A stretch of 64,000 bases of DNA from Phoronis australis (taxonomy: Eukaryota; Phoronida; Phoronidae): assembly GCA_002633005.1 (NCBI GenBank), contig NMRA01000474.1, positions 62,001-126,000 on the forward strand, given 5' to 3'. Below, one piece after another: positions 11,283-23,249 of the stretch (positions are counted from its first letter, which is position 1; the number at the start of each line of letters is the position of its first letter). Position numbers and translations under genes: made by a program. The notes beneath the pieces are model-generated. The model was not told the DNA's origin. It saw only the letters and a program-made list of their open reading frames with translations, and searched no databases.

Positions 11283-13020
11283 AATTGTTGGAAACTGGTG
11301 GAATTGCAATCGAAACTGGCCGCACAGGATTAGAAAGGTGGTCCTAACTGGATGCAAATATTTCTACTTCACCGAATGCCTGAGAAATTAAGAATGGATC
11401 GAACTATTATTTGTGAATGAATGGTGCGAAGGATGGTGGAGACTCAATTTCACTCTCAATTTTGGGAAGTTTGTACAATATGTAAAGCTCCCAGGATAAA
11501 AGGTTGCTGTCAAAGTGGCCTTATGTGGCCTAGTCAGAATTGCATGGATTATATTAGTGTATATAACTTGTCTATAAGTTTAGGATTCATCTCACGGTGT
11601 ATAAAATTTACTACCAGAATCTTTTCATCTCGACCGCTCTTTGTGGTAGCCACAAATTGGTGTTGTACGAAAAATTGTGCATTTTGTCTGTTCAAGACCG
11701 AATGGAAAATGTCTACAGACCTTGTTTATATTTTGTGTGCATTGTGTCTACTGTTATGGTGCTTACATGCTTTACTTGGCTCGTTTTTAGCTTACAGTCT
11801 ACTTGTCTTAAGCTAGACTTGGTTTGGCTCTCTGGCCTGTTTCTATAACTAACTATTCTGTTTGTTGTGGGCTTCTTAATGTGCAATACGGTGTTTCATC
11901 GTCTTAATGTTTTATCTGGTAACTGTTGCAAATTTTACTTGGCTTCGAAAAGTAAATTATAAAATGAAAAAGTGCACTTTCCTTGGGCAAATTACAAGGT
12001 TGGCAAAGATGTCTTGAAAACGTGTATGTATGTAGTCTTTTAGAGTTGTTGTACGTTTGTACCAAGATGGAGTAGGTACAAGCAGTCACTTGTCATTCCA
12101 TTACAACTATTTGTTCGATATTCATGTGAGACTCTCTAATGTGCTGTTCTTTGGAAGAAACTGTTGCTACGTTTTCTATAAGAATACAAATGTGATGTTT
12201 CAAAGAGGCAGAGTATTGGAATGTAAATGGAGTGGGCTGATAAGAAGGCAGGTCAGCTGTCTGACGAGCGTTCACATGGTAGATTTTTGTTCAGGCAACT
12301 GATCAGACATTTAATCTCCCTTCGTACTGGAAACTGTGAACGGTGCATTCTTATCTTACACCATGTGAACAATGTATAGTTGTGTAAGCATGGTGTGACT
12401 TGGTCCTACAGTTAGTTAAAATATGTTGATCGTTAAGATGTGTTGTGACTGCACATTTGTTGACAATTATTTATTTATTAATTTTATAGATTAGTAGAAG
12501 CTCAGTCATTAATCGTTATCTTAAAGTGGCATTTCTCTGCACTCAAACATAGAATACGCTGATAGATTATGACATAGTTCCCTCAAACTTTTGTCTTTCC
12601 CTAAAATCAAATGTCAGATTCAATTATATCAACTGAAATTGAGTGATCACAAAATCGGCAAATTTTGAAAAATATGAAACATTGACCTAGCCTGTGAAAA
12701 GTGATGGCTGTTTGACACCTGTCTACATGGTAATACCTGGATGACCTGTTTCAGGCATGTGATTCCACTGTCGTGTTATAGGATGTTTGAGACAATTATG
12801 TGTGCCTCCAGAACTGTCTGATGGTAGATGGCCATCACTTATATCACCTATGGTGGAAAACCTCTTTTGGACATTTATCAATTATCACGCTGATAAACCT
12901 TGTGTGAAAAGTTATATTAACCGTTATTATGAATTCCTATCAACCATTTATATGCCATACCTTTCATGTGAATTCATAGCAGTGGTTGATATCAATTCAT
13001 GTAAATAAAGGTTTTGCTGA
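11283..13020 (+). other. 3' UTR and poly(A) signal of the centrosomin-family gene
   Basis: No coding exon is seen after the stop at 11280-11282. An AATAAA at 13004-13009 is the first well-placed poly(A) signal before the oppositely oriented tetraspanin. Open frames inside this stretch (for example 11421-11816) show no family resemblance and are treated as chance. Confidence 0.45.
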
Positions 13021-13454
13021 TAAATCATGATAATCAAAATCATATTTGTAATCTCGATCACAATTTGCATTTTCCGTATGAAATACGAAGAAACTGTTCC
13101 TTGTGTAGAAACAAACATGATACAAATGTCATGTTGGGGTAAAATGGCGACAATTGTACAGTGTATTGTCACCTGTGTTGTGGGGTTTTGTTTCAACGTT
13201 GGGTTTGTTTTATCGAGTGAAACAGTCTTGTAGTGTGCTGTATGTAGATGTGGTCTTAAAATATGGAAATTTTGGAAATACCAGTGGCAAAAATGTATTT
13301 TAGAATACTTCCTATTTAAGTGACAGATTTAGGATGTCTTAAAGGGGGCAACTACAACTTTTGAAGGGGAAAACGACGTCTGTCTTGCCCTCCTCCTCCT
13401 AGTGGCTTATGCATATTAAGTATTTGTGTGTTGTGCCATTTTTCATTCAGTGAA

Positions 13455-14008
13455 AACTTTTATTAATTACATGAAGTATTTTGGAGCATTACATAACATA
13501 AAAATGTTCTTTGTTGTTTTACTTTCAGTAGCTTACTCAAAGCTAAAGGTTTGATGTAATTGCTTTCATCAACTTAAAGTTCATGAAAGACTGATAAAAA
13601 CGTGCCAGCCAGCTGTTCAAGAGAAACGCTGCTGTCTGCGCTTTACTTTCTGTATCCAAATCGCCTTTGGTGTGTTATACAAAAAGTTACAAGTTTGCAC
13701 TTACAGTCAAATTTTTCACTGTAACATTTGAGTTTCAGGTTTGCTTTTCCTCAGTAAGCCTAAACTTCACCAACTCCATGTTGGATTATTCCATACTTTA
13801 AAGCAACCTCTTTGCTTTACAGTAGCTCACGTTAAAAATATAAACCAACTATTCACGGTTAAACTAAGTGTTTCTCAGTTGTAGACGCCTTCAGTTCAAA
13901 AACGTTCAAATAGCAATGGGAGGCGTGTGCAGAGTTTAGTTTTGCGCCCCGATTGGATGGTTTCTTTTCCACCACGAGACTCCCGCAGAGATTCCACGTG
14001 CGTGTCTG
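13455..14008 (-). other. Probable 3' UTR of the tetraspanin gene
   Basis: A minus-strand AATAAA (plus-strand TTTATT near 13458) lies about 550 bases past the stop. It would end the transcript about 450 bases from the poly(A) signal of the convergent centrosomin-family gene at 13004. Confidence 0.4.
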
Positions 14009-17000
14009 TTACGACTGCAACTCTTCCTTATCGTCCACAGCTTTGTACATGCAGCACGTGATGGCCATGCCAATCAACTGGACCATGGCTATACCAAGAC
14101 TAACGCCGCCAACTATCAGCAAATTGTCTTTGATCCACATTTCGAAACGTGGCAAACAACCCTGGAAATTAAGCAGAAAAACGTTTATTAAATTAACACA
14201 CTCTGTTCAGTGATTTTAGAGAGAAACATTAATATGAGAACCCTGGCGAGTCCGGTGGGTTCTGTCATAAGAATTTGCCTTTTATAATTCGACAAGCACA
14301 CGCGCGCACTCAGCCTTCAATATGGGGGCTCGAATTGCTGGCGATGTGGACCTTTTACTAACAAAATAGCAGACAAAAAAGTACCACGATCCGAGAGCTG
14401 TACGTGCTGTGAATTTGAAGTCTGCGTTTGCGCCTTTTTAGTGCACTTTTTATCTTGTTTTCTCGGACTTTTTGTTTCTCTGAGGCGGACCTTGGCCACT
14501 TAGCCAAATGGGGGGTCTCGTTCGGGCCCCCCNAGGTCTACAGTCAGGAATTCGAGCCCCCCATATTGAAGGTTGGGTGCGCGCATGCATTCCTAATTAC
14601 AAATGATAAAACCCTGTACGTAGTGTAATTCATCGGCCGGTTCAACGGGAACATTCGCCCGCCTACTCACTCGGTTTATCTAAGTTTGAAGCTACGTCTT
14701 CGGCTTGACGCAAGAGGATGAGTCGACAATAATTTCAGCTATCATTGTTTTGACTATGTCTCTGTGTCTAACAATTGCGCTGTCATTTCTTAGCCTCTCC
14801 TATGTTCTTGTGACTTACTGCGATTCCTTGCAGTGAACGTTTTTAAATAGACGAATTAAAATCCTGTACGTACAAGCTACTGGCCATAACTGAAGCGGCA
14901 AATAATTTGGTGTTTTCAGCCATTAAAAACCTTTTTTCAAGTAAATAAGTGTGGTGTTGGGTGTACCTCAGTGTATATTTTATCCATTTTTGTCGGTGCG
15001 GGAAATCCAACATTACACCCCGGGTCAGTGGGGCGGATACAGCAAGAAGTGGGCACGGCGCATCCATGTCTCTCCCTGTCGAACAGAGGGTCCTTGATGT
15101 ATTGTGAGTGGAGCCAAGATGTGTATGCAAGGTCGCCGCAGCATTGAAACTGAAACGTAATATTGAGACGGCGAACTTTATTTTCCACCCGGAAGCAAAA
15201 AGGCGCAAAGTCTGTTTCCATCTGTTGGTGTCCATCTATGGCTGGCCGATGGCACTGCACAGAGAGGCGGGTCTTGGCTTGGAGAAGCCACTCATGATGG
15301 CGCGTAAAATACCGGAACTAAAGCAAAACATTTTTCCTTCATTCTTTCGAGATCGACGATGACCTAAGTTTGTGTCATTTCGTTGGCATACGCAATTGCT
15401 CGATACACACTAAACTAGGTTGTGTAATCATCATTTTTAAACCCGCCTTCTGTCACAAAAACCATTTTTAGATCACGACAGCTATAAGAAGTTGGCATAA
15501 AACTGTTCCTTAATAGCCAGGGCTTGGAATATTCCTCTTTTAAGAGGATTTCCTCTTTCTTGGTTTCGATTTCCAATAATTGATTTCTAGTTTTACTCTT
15601 TTCACATTTGTTTTTTTATCGTCACTTTTCGTTTTAATAACAAGTTGAAACCAATTCTGGATAGGTAAGTGGTCTAAATCAACAGTTCGTTTGTCACAAC
15701 AGAACCTCCCCGGATTTATAATAAGCAAAATGGCAATTTTTTAAAATACGCTTTTTTGCCAGGCTTTTCGGGCATACATTAAAAACATGTACCAAAGTGA
15801 ATTGACTGAGGAACTGTTTATCAAAGCCGCATTTTATCCTTTTAGTCGCATTTTACCGTTTAGCTGACTAAAACGAATCGCAAGCAGTCAGTTGTTTCCG
15901 CGAAATACTAATGAAAGTAACTTAAAATGTCTAAAGAACAATTTGAGGTAAATTTCATAACGGTGAAAGATCTGAACGAAAGTTGTTTTTTGTTGGTAGG
16001 CAGGTTTATTGTCAGTTTTACTAAGTCAAAGTATTTTAAAAGAAACATATGTTAAGACAGTATATTGATAATTAGATGTGTCGTAAACTATTTTAGTTAC
16101 CTCTTGTTGTAAGACGTCTATTGCCAAAGTATCCATCTTAAATTGCTTATAGCCATACTCGTTCTTCATTGTGTAGTTGAGTTGAGCGTCAATTCGTAAT
16201 CGCACTTCATCAAATAACATGTACGAAACAATTGAGGCCGCGACCTCAGCGGCGAAGATGAGAAACAAAAGCCCAAAATACTGAAATAAGAGAATATCTT
16301 GAAGTAAACCAAATGGTTATCACAAGGGGCGTTCAAAATGTAGCAAGAATTGCCTTATACCAGGAAGGCATTACCTAACCCTAACTCTGCTTATATCCAA
16401 ATAGGCGCACGCGTACACTTGTGAGTTCCAGGTAGACTCGAGATCTCGTGAATGCTTTGAATCAGATAAGTTCGTCGCATCTCTTTTGGCAAAACCTTAG
16501 TTGACCAGTGTACTATATGAGATGACATCAATTCCTTTGACGCACTAGCAAAGAGTAAGTGTGCAACTGCCAAACATGTCTACCCATGAACGTCGGTGTT
16601 CTGCCGTTCTCAAATGTTAACATCAACACACCGACCTGGTCCTCTAGTACGATGGTTAGACGTTTGGTCCATCGACGGCAGGAGGCAGTATTCATTTTCT
16701 TGAAGTTACAAACTTGCTTTTTTGCAGAGCACAGTATTGTACTTTTTGACGCCTTTAAACTGAATTTCTGTCTCTTGTACTGAAATTTCTGGTTCATCAA
16801 CTGTTTATTAAAACTCGCCTCAAACATTAGCCACCCCTGGTAATGTAGCAGATTTTGACCGGACTTTTAAAAACAACTAGTCCAAACTTATGACGCCACA
16901 CGGCAGTAGTTTTGTCTCAAAGATATATAAGAAATATTTTTTGTCAAATAAATGTACATGCTGAGAGGCCAAAAACAAGATTTCGTGGTCTCCATTTTCG

Positions 17001-17693
17001 TTTGCATAAAATTCTTGTGAAATTTATCATCGAATTAAGCTTCGTTGAATGTTGCGCTAACTACCGAAGAGATATGCGTGCACGATCAGGCAAAATTGCC
17101 TACACTGTGCTAAGTTTTAGGAAAAAATGCAAGCTAGTCCAAAATTAATAGATGCTCAGAAAAAAATCAAGTGACAAGTGCAAAAAATATATCTGAAGTT
17201 GAAGGATAATATTTATTGAAGAAGTTCACTGTAACTGGTGGTTAACAACATACCGTTCCTAGAAGAATTTTATGTTCTTTTAAAGCACCACAAAAGCCCG
17301 CGAAGCCAATACCCAGAGCCACGGAGCCGGCACCGATGAGTATGTAACCACCGATAGGATACAGGTCACTGCCAATCAACGAGTCGTATTTGGACTTCTC
17401 CACACGAACCCATATTCCTATGGCGAGAATCGCCACACCTGTCATCTAAAAACGAAACAAATTTCCTGTTTTTTTAACAAACACACGTATTCCGTAAACG
17501 AGGAATAGGGCACAACGTGATTTAGTTTTGTAACGAAGAAACTTGCTGTAAAATTTCCAAGACCAGCGAAAAACAAAAATGACAATTCTTTACTCTAGTG
17601 AGAATGAAGAAAGTTCTGATGCCATACCCAAAACAACACGGTGAAGCCGTACACCATATATTTCGTACATCGTAGCGTGCAGGCAGATCCCAT
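14009..17693 (-). CDS. Tetraspanin, five coding exons, 257 aa
   Basis: Exons in transcript order: 17693-17628 (start ATG; MGSACTLRCTKYMVYGFTVL), 17445-17254, 16280-16101, 15149-14967, 14161-14009 (TAA). All junctions are phase 0 with AG/GT borders. TM1 spans exons 1-2, TM2 is near residues 55-75 (IGAGSVALGIGFAGFCGALK), TM3 near 87-110, TM4 near 219-243. The large extracellular loop has the hallmark CCG (residues 149-151), then C176, PTSCC (C182, C183), C191 and C209. The PxSCC signature fits the CD151/TSPAN11-like pattern, with one extra cysteine (C176). NYT near residue 121 is a possible N-glycosylation site. Tetraspanins scaffold membrane microdomains with integrins, immunoglobulin proteins and proteases. 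The short C-tail ends KAVDDKEELQS. The subfamily is a suggestion only. Confidence 0.92.
14301..14584. mobile_element. Short element with about 40-bp terminal inverted repeats and an internal assembly N
   Basis: GCGCGCACTCAGCCTTCAAT (14302 on) is inverted at the right end, where ATTGAAGGTTGGGTGCGCGC ends at 14584. The repeat continues inward to GGGGGCTCGAATT. The single N at 14533 sits inside the structure, next to GGGCCCCCC. It lies in the last intron of the tetraspanin gene. No coding capacity; likely a MITE. Confidence 0.7.
15518..15610. repeat. CAGGGCTTGGAA-type repeat, copy 1
   Basis: Starts CAGGGCTTGGAATATTCCTC and continues with GAGGATTTCCTCTTTCTTGG and TTCGATTTCC. The same series appears inverted at 26515-26605. 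It lies in the third intron of the tetraspanin gene. Confidence 0.6.
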
Positions 17694-20600
17694 ATCCAAG
17701 TAGCGACGATAGACCACTAGAGCGGAGACGTTCACAATTTTTTTTAAAACCCTAGTACTTTATCGGAAATCCTTCCTCATGCTGGTTCACCTCGACGTCA
17801 GGTACAATCAGACCACTCGAAGGTACTAACAATGACATGCGCCCAGTTACCAAGAATGGCTCGTTGTCCCCGTATTCTCTCGCGCAATATCCGTGTAAGT
17901 GGTGCTAATACTTGAATTTGTACGGCGATTGATAAATAATCCAAACTTTAGACAATAATCCCCAAATCAAGTCTCGCTTGCCAAACAGAGCGCGATGGCT
18001 CGTCACACAATCTAAATATCTCAGCTTGGGCAACTTTTATTAGATAACCGCGGATACTATCATACAGGAGAAGAACGTGTTAATATTAACTCCAGGCCTT
18101 GATAACGTGATTCAACAGCGCGTCCTATGTCCCAAGGCTCCACTCTGATCGCACAATAGTTACTAGAACTTTGAAAATTTTGCTCTCTGCCTCTCTCTCT
18201 TTCAAGTGAGGGTGATCGTGCGTGCGTACTGCAGGTACAGAAGTAATAAAGGCATTTAATTCTCGGCCATGAGTCTTGAGTTTGCTACAAGTTTATACAT
18301 GTCATAACACGGCCAGACAATGAACGGTGGGGCTATATCTCCGGGAGCTAAGGAAACGCCCAGTATTTATAACCAAATAGAAATATTTGAAGTTTTTGAC
18401 GTCATCCGAACCGTGTCTTTTATTCGACGTGAACGTTGCGAACAAGTAGTAGTGTTTAAAAAATAACACTGCGTTCACCTACACCGAAGAACAATCCGGC
18501 GTTCAAATACTGTACGTATTGCAGAAAAACAAATGAGAAGTTACGAAGAGCGTCGCTTGGATGTCAGTTGACAGAATGGCATTCGTTCCCTGTCGTAAAC
18601 ATTGAAATGTCAAAAGTTTATTTCGCATGAAATGATGTTTTAAAAAAAGAGATTTAACCTAGTGCACATATGTTTTATGAATGTCATCTATCTTTTCTCC
18701 GTGTTTCATTTGACAGCGAGCATGGAGGTAGTAACATTCTTATGATTACACTTACGTCACACCAGAAAGTCTTCATAGATTGTCTGAACACCAAAGACCT
18801 TCAGCGTTTACTTGAGCCAGGTCACTTTCCCTTAGCAAGAAGCATAAAATAGCTAGCTATCACAACATGGCAAAATATATGTCTTCGACTTCATAAAGTG
18901 TAGATGGAAAAATGTCAAATTTCTTCACAGAAAAAATGTTTTCAGCGAACAAAAAGAATGCAATTGTAGAATGCAAAACAACCATTCAGGAGAGTATTGA
19001 TGAGGCTCTATCGGATATCTTGGAAAGAGGTAGCGCAAAATGGAATGTGAATGGTTACGGTTGAGAAAGCGATGATGTGATGCAGCTTGGTGTGACAATT
19101 AACCAATAAACGTGCAATGTATGAAACAGTGAAGGAATTCAGACGGTAGAGGTAAAATTAAGACTGAGAGGGAAGAATAAGTAGTTGTTACGAAACACTC
19201 GAAAATGATAACTTCATAAAACTTAGCAAGGAACCTGACTCCAGTGTGAAGAACTTGATAAAATTCCAGGGTGATTTGACCTCTAATAAAAAAGTTGCAT
19301 ATCGCCAGTTCACTGTCAATGCGAGGGTGTTTTTACGGTAATTTCTTTGTATGCAAACTTTTAAGTTAGTAATGGAAATGAAGCTACGTGTGATGTACAC
19401 GTATGTCTATGTAACAATAACGTTCTTGACAGCGCCTATAACCTAAAATATGGAGAGTAGAGTATTGATAAATTATAAATTGACAAATCACTCGGAATAG
19501 ACGAAATCTTCAGAGAATACTCACACACCAAATAAGAAAATAACGATATTCAAGCGATAAAATCAGGAACCTCTATTTCAGAAAACGGCTGAAATAAAAT
19601 TGAACAAATCTGTGGATTTTGTTATTTTATAGCTCTAGTCAAAGCTAATAACTGGTGTCCAACAATTATCCTCAAAATGCGTGTTTCGGCCCTAAAATCA
19701 ATTGTATCCCTTTAATTAAAGAAGTCTAAGTAAAAAGGGTGATATAAGAGAGCAAGAATTCACTTGCTGTAAACAGTTTTCATAAATTAAGTCCCAGTGG
19801 CGGATATAGAGAGGGGCCAAGGGGGCCATGCCTCCCGCTAAGATTCTCCCACCTTCCATTTTGCAGTTCAGAGGTGTGAATGTCTGACGGGTAAAATCCT
19901 AGCTAATACTCTGTCCTGCCCCCCCCAACTCAAAATCCTGGATCCGCCCCTGACTCCTGTCCAATGAAGAACTTTAGTTGCTATAGATGTGTTGAACAGA
20001 CTTGCAGTTTGCCTGGTTTTTAGTCACAGATCACTGATATCTGTGACCATCGCTCAATACACAAGTAAAATTTCAACAGCTTATGAACGGAATAAGCAGC
20101 GACCAACAAAGTCAAGTCAGGGCGTAACGTGAGTGAACGGTAAGGTCGTTCACACTGTAAGCTTCAATGACTAATTTGGGGATTCCAATACCTATAGATT
20201 GAACACGTTAAAACATTCTCATGGAAGATAAGCACGAACACGAACAGGATGGGTGCTATGACACTAGTCATACTTGTCAATTTTTATCAGATTTTTTTTG
20301 ACAAGAATGCTCCGACAGTATGACACAGCGAATAAGGGCCAGGACTTGAACACAGATACAAATGATCGAAGTACAAAACCAGATAATCCAAATACCTAGA
20401 TCTCATCATTCGTGACAATTTGTATTTTCCGAGTTTTTTAACTACAAAAATCTAGTTAGAAGACTTCGTTCAAAAATTCCCGTTCAAATTTCTTTCATAG
20501 TCATTCGACGACCTGAGATGTCTTCTAGTGAAACATTAAAATCAGATTTAACAAATAATAATTTCACTGCGACGCGTCAACTAAGCTGTATTGTTTCGCT

Positions 20601-22433
20601 ACTCGGGACTAGTCCAAATATAACCTGGCATATGCGTGATAAATGAAGCTAAATCGACGTGTTAACAAACAAAGGATTCCAATTCAAAACATGAATAATG
20701 GTTTTCAAAGATGACCCTGAGAAAAATACGCTGTTAATGAAAACGCCCACGACCAACGTAAGGAGCATAGGTTACCCAGTTTTTTGCGAAAAAAAATTCT
20801 CCCAGTTGTTTTGCTTTAGAGCGAACGGTGGAATATGGTCGGTGGGAAAAACGACTAAAACATGGCAGATATTTTGTTTCAAGTGACACAACGCTTCAGA
20901 ATTGAGTGCAGGGCTTCCAGGCTCTGAACACGTCTTCACAAAATCCTGCACCACAATCTTTTTGCCAGTCATCAATGTGCTTTTCTGTACTATCAAGAAA
21001 GTGTGAGGTGCTCTTTGAATTTAATGTATTTCTTACTACTGATGTGCTTATCAGTGAAAAATGGTGTTCAGTGTCTTCCAACATAGGAGATCATTTTGTA
21101 GGTGCACCACCAGAAAGAAAATTAAAAAGTTCTCTCGAAAATTCCATTCATTTAAGAAAATGTATAGAAAGTGTCTCATTTGTTGTTTTGACAAACTTGA
21201 TTTTTAAAACTTCTGATCGAACTACCCTCAACCACGAACTACCCTCAACCACCGAAGTGGACAGGGCATCTTGTCTGACAGATTTTAAACAAGAGAAACA
21301 GTTTCCATAAATGTCATGTTGTTTCATATTAAATTTTCCACTTTTACAGCAAAAATTCTATTCTAAGAATTTTAACTAGAACGTCTCTAGTAACAGTTAT
21401 TACAGAAGTACAAGTTACAATTCTCAGAATTGATTTTTTAATAAGAAGAGCCACATTTCCGAATTCAACTCTCCTTATTTGGGAGGTAAAAACATACAAA
21501 GTTGACCCACTTATCAAAAGGTTAGGCCACAAACTCACTTCTGGTGCTGGGATCTCATCTTTTTACTAGAAATTGAACTTGAAATTATTTTTTACATTTC
21601 CCGTTATATTTCTGTATGAACTCAAAATAAGTGTCTTATTCTTTTGTGCTCGAGTATATCATGGCCAACAGGGATGACTATTTTTTAAATCCCATCTTGC
21701 ACGTGATGACCCCAACATTAAAGACGTAAGTCCAAGTATGAACTCAGAATTTAGAGTTTTTACCCGAGTTTGTAGCTTGAATCCTGGGGTCATCCAGTTT
21801 GTATAATCCTTAATATAATCAGGTCCAGAATAATAGATAATTATCAGAAGTTTGTATTAAAAGAGAAAAGCAAATGCCAAATATAATTTTGAGCTCAATT
21901 TCAAGTAAAAAGATTAGAAAAGTGAAACATGATTACCACACCCCACTCAACTTGTCAAAAATAAATTTCTTTGAGTTGCAACATACTGTGAAGCAGAAAA
22001 AGTTAATTGGGATTTGAATTAAGAATGACAAAATTTTGATGGAAAATGGTGATAAACATGACAACAGTGATCTGTGTGCTTTCCTTAGACGCAGCACACA
22101 GGACGGTGAAGTATTTTGGGATGTGATTATCGACTAAGTGAAGAAGTGTTAAAAATCCACTAGAGGGATGGGTGGTTGACCCACCTACCCACATGAAGAT
22201 GTGTTGCAGGATTTTTACCCACGAAACTTATCTCCACCATCTTTACCAGAAAATTTCTACCTTCGTGTACACAGGTAGCTGAACAAGATACTCTAAATCT
22301 AATTTCCAAATTCATCAACATTTTGGTTAATTATCACATTATTTAGAGACACTTTTCGTCCGATTACCTTAGGTCAGAAAGTAAACAAATGCAGGCCGAT
22401 TTTTTTAAAATCAATTGTCAAGACATAATTCCA
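17694..22433. other. Intergenic region without recognisable gene
   Basis: Both strands were scanned by open frame and for family motifs. Only short frames are present and none resembles a known protein. The stretch near 17700-18300 is upstream of the tetraspanin start and may hold its promoter, but no clear core element is seen. A small inverted-repeat element lies at 19795-19952. Confidence 0.5.
19795..19952. mobile_element. Small element with imperfect terminal inverted repeats (CAGTGGCGGAT...)
   Basis: The left end CAGTGGCGGATATAG pairs with the right end GGATCCGCCCCTG. Ends of this form, with C-rich and G-rich tracts just inside, are common in non-autonomous DNA transposons of animals. 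The interior is non-coding. A related fragment (TCCTGGATTCTCCCCTACTC) lies near 25206. Confidence 0.55.
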
Positions 22434-23249
22434 CTAATCAAACATTCCTTTCAAACGAGACGCTAACTTCTCTTCCTGTTTCTTCCGTCTCTGAACAACA
22501 GTTGTCAGCTCTCTCTGCACCTGTTTATTGTTTGGCTCCAATTGTTTGATGGCGGTGTAGTCCACGATGGCCTCGTCCAACATGTCCAGACTAGAGTAAG
22601 CAATAGCTCTCCTGTACAAGCCCTTCACATTGTCAGTCTGCATCATCAGTGCCTTGCTGCAGTTCCTTATCACGTGCTGGTAGTTATGATACTTTAATTG
22701 GCAAGCTGCCAAGTTCAAGTAACAGCTCACTGAGAGAGTGATATCAGAGTCGGACAGAGAGTCTGCGCATATCAAATACTTAAGGGCACGACTGTAGTGC
22801 TGGAATGCAAATTCGACGTTGCCATTTTTAAACAGCTCCGTTCCTTTCTCTTTGTGGTGCGCAGCTTTTGTTAACTTTTCCTCATTTGTGAGCTCATGGA
22901 ATGGGGGAGTGACCTGAAATTCCTCCATACATATAGTCAGATTAGAGGTCACTGCAGGGTCACTGTTATCCGTTATAACAAAGTCACTGATTTCGCCTTC
23001 CTTCATTGTCTGCACACAAATGTCTATCGTTTCCATGGCGTCAGAGTCAGCGTCGCCGATGGTGATTACTCCAGACTGTATGAAGTCCTTGCAGAGCTGA
23101 CACTGAAGTGTTCCATCAATGTTTGACAGTGAAACTCTGCATGTTGACCCAGCATGGGGAGATAATTCCCCTTCTCCAGGCGTAATCAAATGCTTCTTGA
23201 ATGACCAACCAGAAGGCAGAACTTCACAATCGTTTTCCAGCATATCCAT
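22434..23249 (-). CDS. FKBP-like TPR co-chaperone (FKBPL-like), 271 aa
   Basis: One uninterrupted coding exon, ATG at 23249, TAG at 22434. A good acceptor (TTTTAG) lies just 5' of the ATG, so an upstream non-coding exon is likely. Residues about 10-115 look like a diverged FKBP prolyl-isomerase fold (WSFKKHLITPGEGELSPHAG, then VQTMKEGEISDFVI), without the conserved aromatic pocket residues I expect of an active domain. Residues about 128-240 hold three TPR repeats: HKEKGTELFKNGNVEFAFQH, SCYLNLAACQLKYHNYQHVI, VKGLYRRAIAYSSLDMLDEA. A charged tail follows. This layout matches FKBPL (WISp39) and the FKBP4/5/8 family, which bind Hsp90/Hsp70 C-termini through TPRs. No membrane anchor is seen, which argues against FKBP8. 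The inferred role is a cytosolic Hsp90 co-chaperone with a probably inactive isomerase domain. Confidence 0.8.
   Translation of the reverse strand: MDMLENDCEVLPSGWSFKKHLITPGEGELSPHAGSTCRVSLSNIDGTLQCQLCKDFIQSGVITIGDADSDAMETIDICVQTMKEGEISDFVITDNSDPAVTSNLTICMEEFQVTPPFHELTNEEKLTKAAHHKEKGTELFKNGNVEFAFQHYSRALKYLICADSLSDSDITLSVSCYLNLAACQLKYHNYQHVIRNCSKALMMQTDNVKGLYRRAIAYSSLDMLDEAIVDYTAIKQLEPNNKQVQRELTTVVQRRKKQEEKLASRLKGMFD

Noticed and set aside
11421-11816. 131-codon open frame on the plus strand
   Set aside because: It lies in the 3' UTR of the centrosomin-family gene. The translation is rich in Cys/Leu with no recognisable domain, and its length is within chance for AT-rich DNA.
14428-14628. Plus-strand open frame across the N at 14533
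   Set aside because: It spans an assembly N inside an inverted-repeat element in a tetraspanin intron; no domain.
14843-15235. 130-codon minus-strand open frame overlapping tetraspanin exon 4
   Set aside because: It is a shadow frame: the real exon (15149-14967) carries the CCG and SCC motifs in another frame with proper splice sites.
20906-21310. 134-codon open frame on the plus strand
   Set aside because: No family motif and no splice-linked neighbours; an overlapping frame on the other strand is equally unremarkable. Kept as intergenic.
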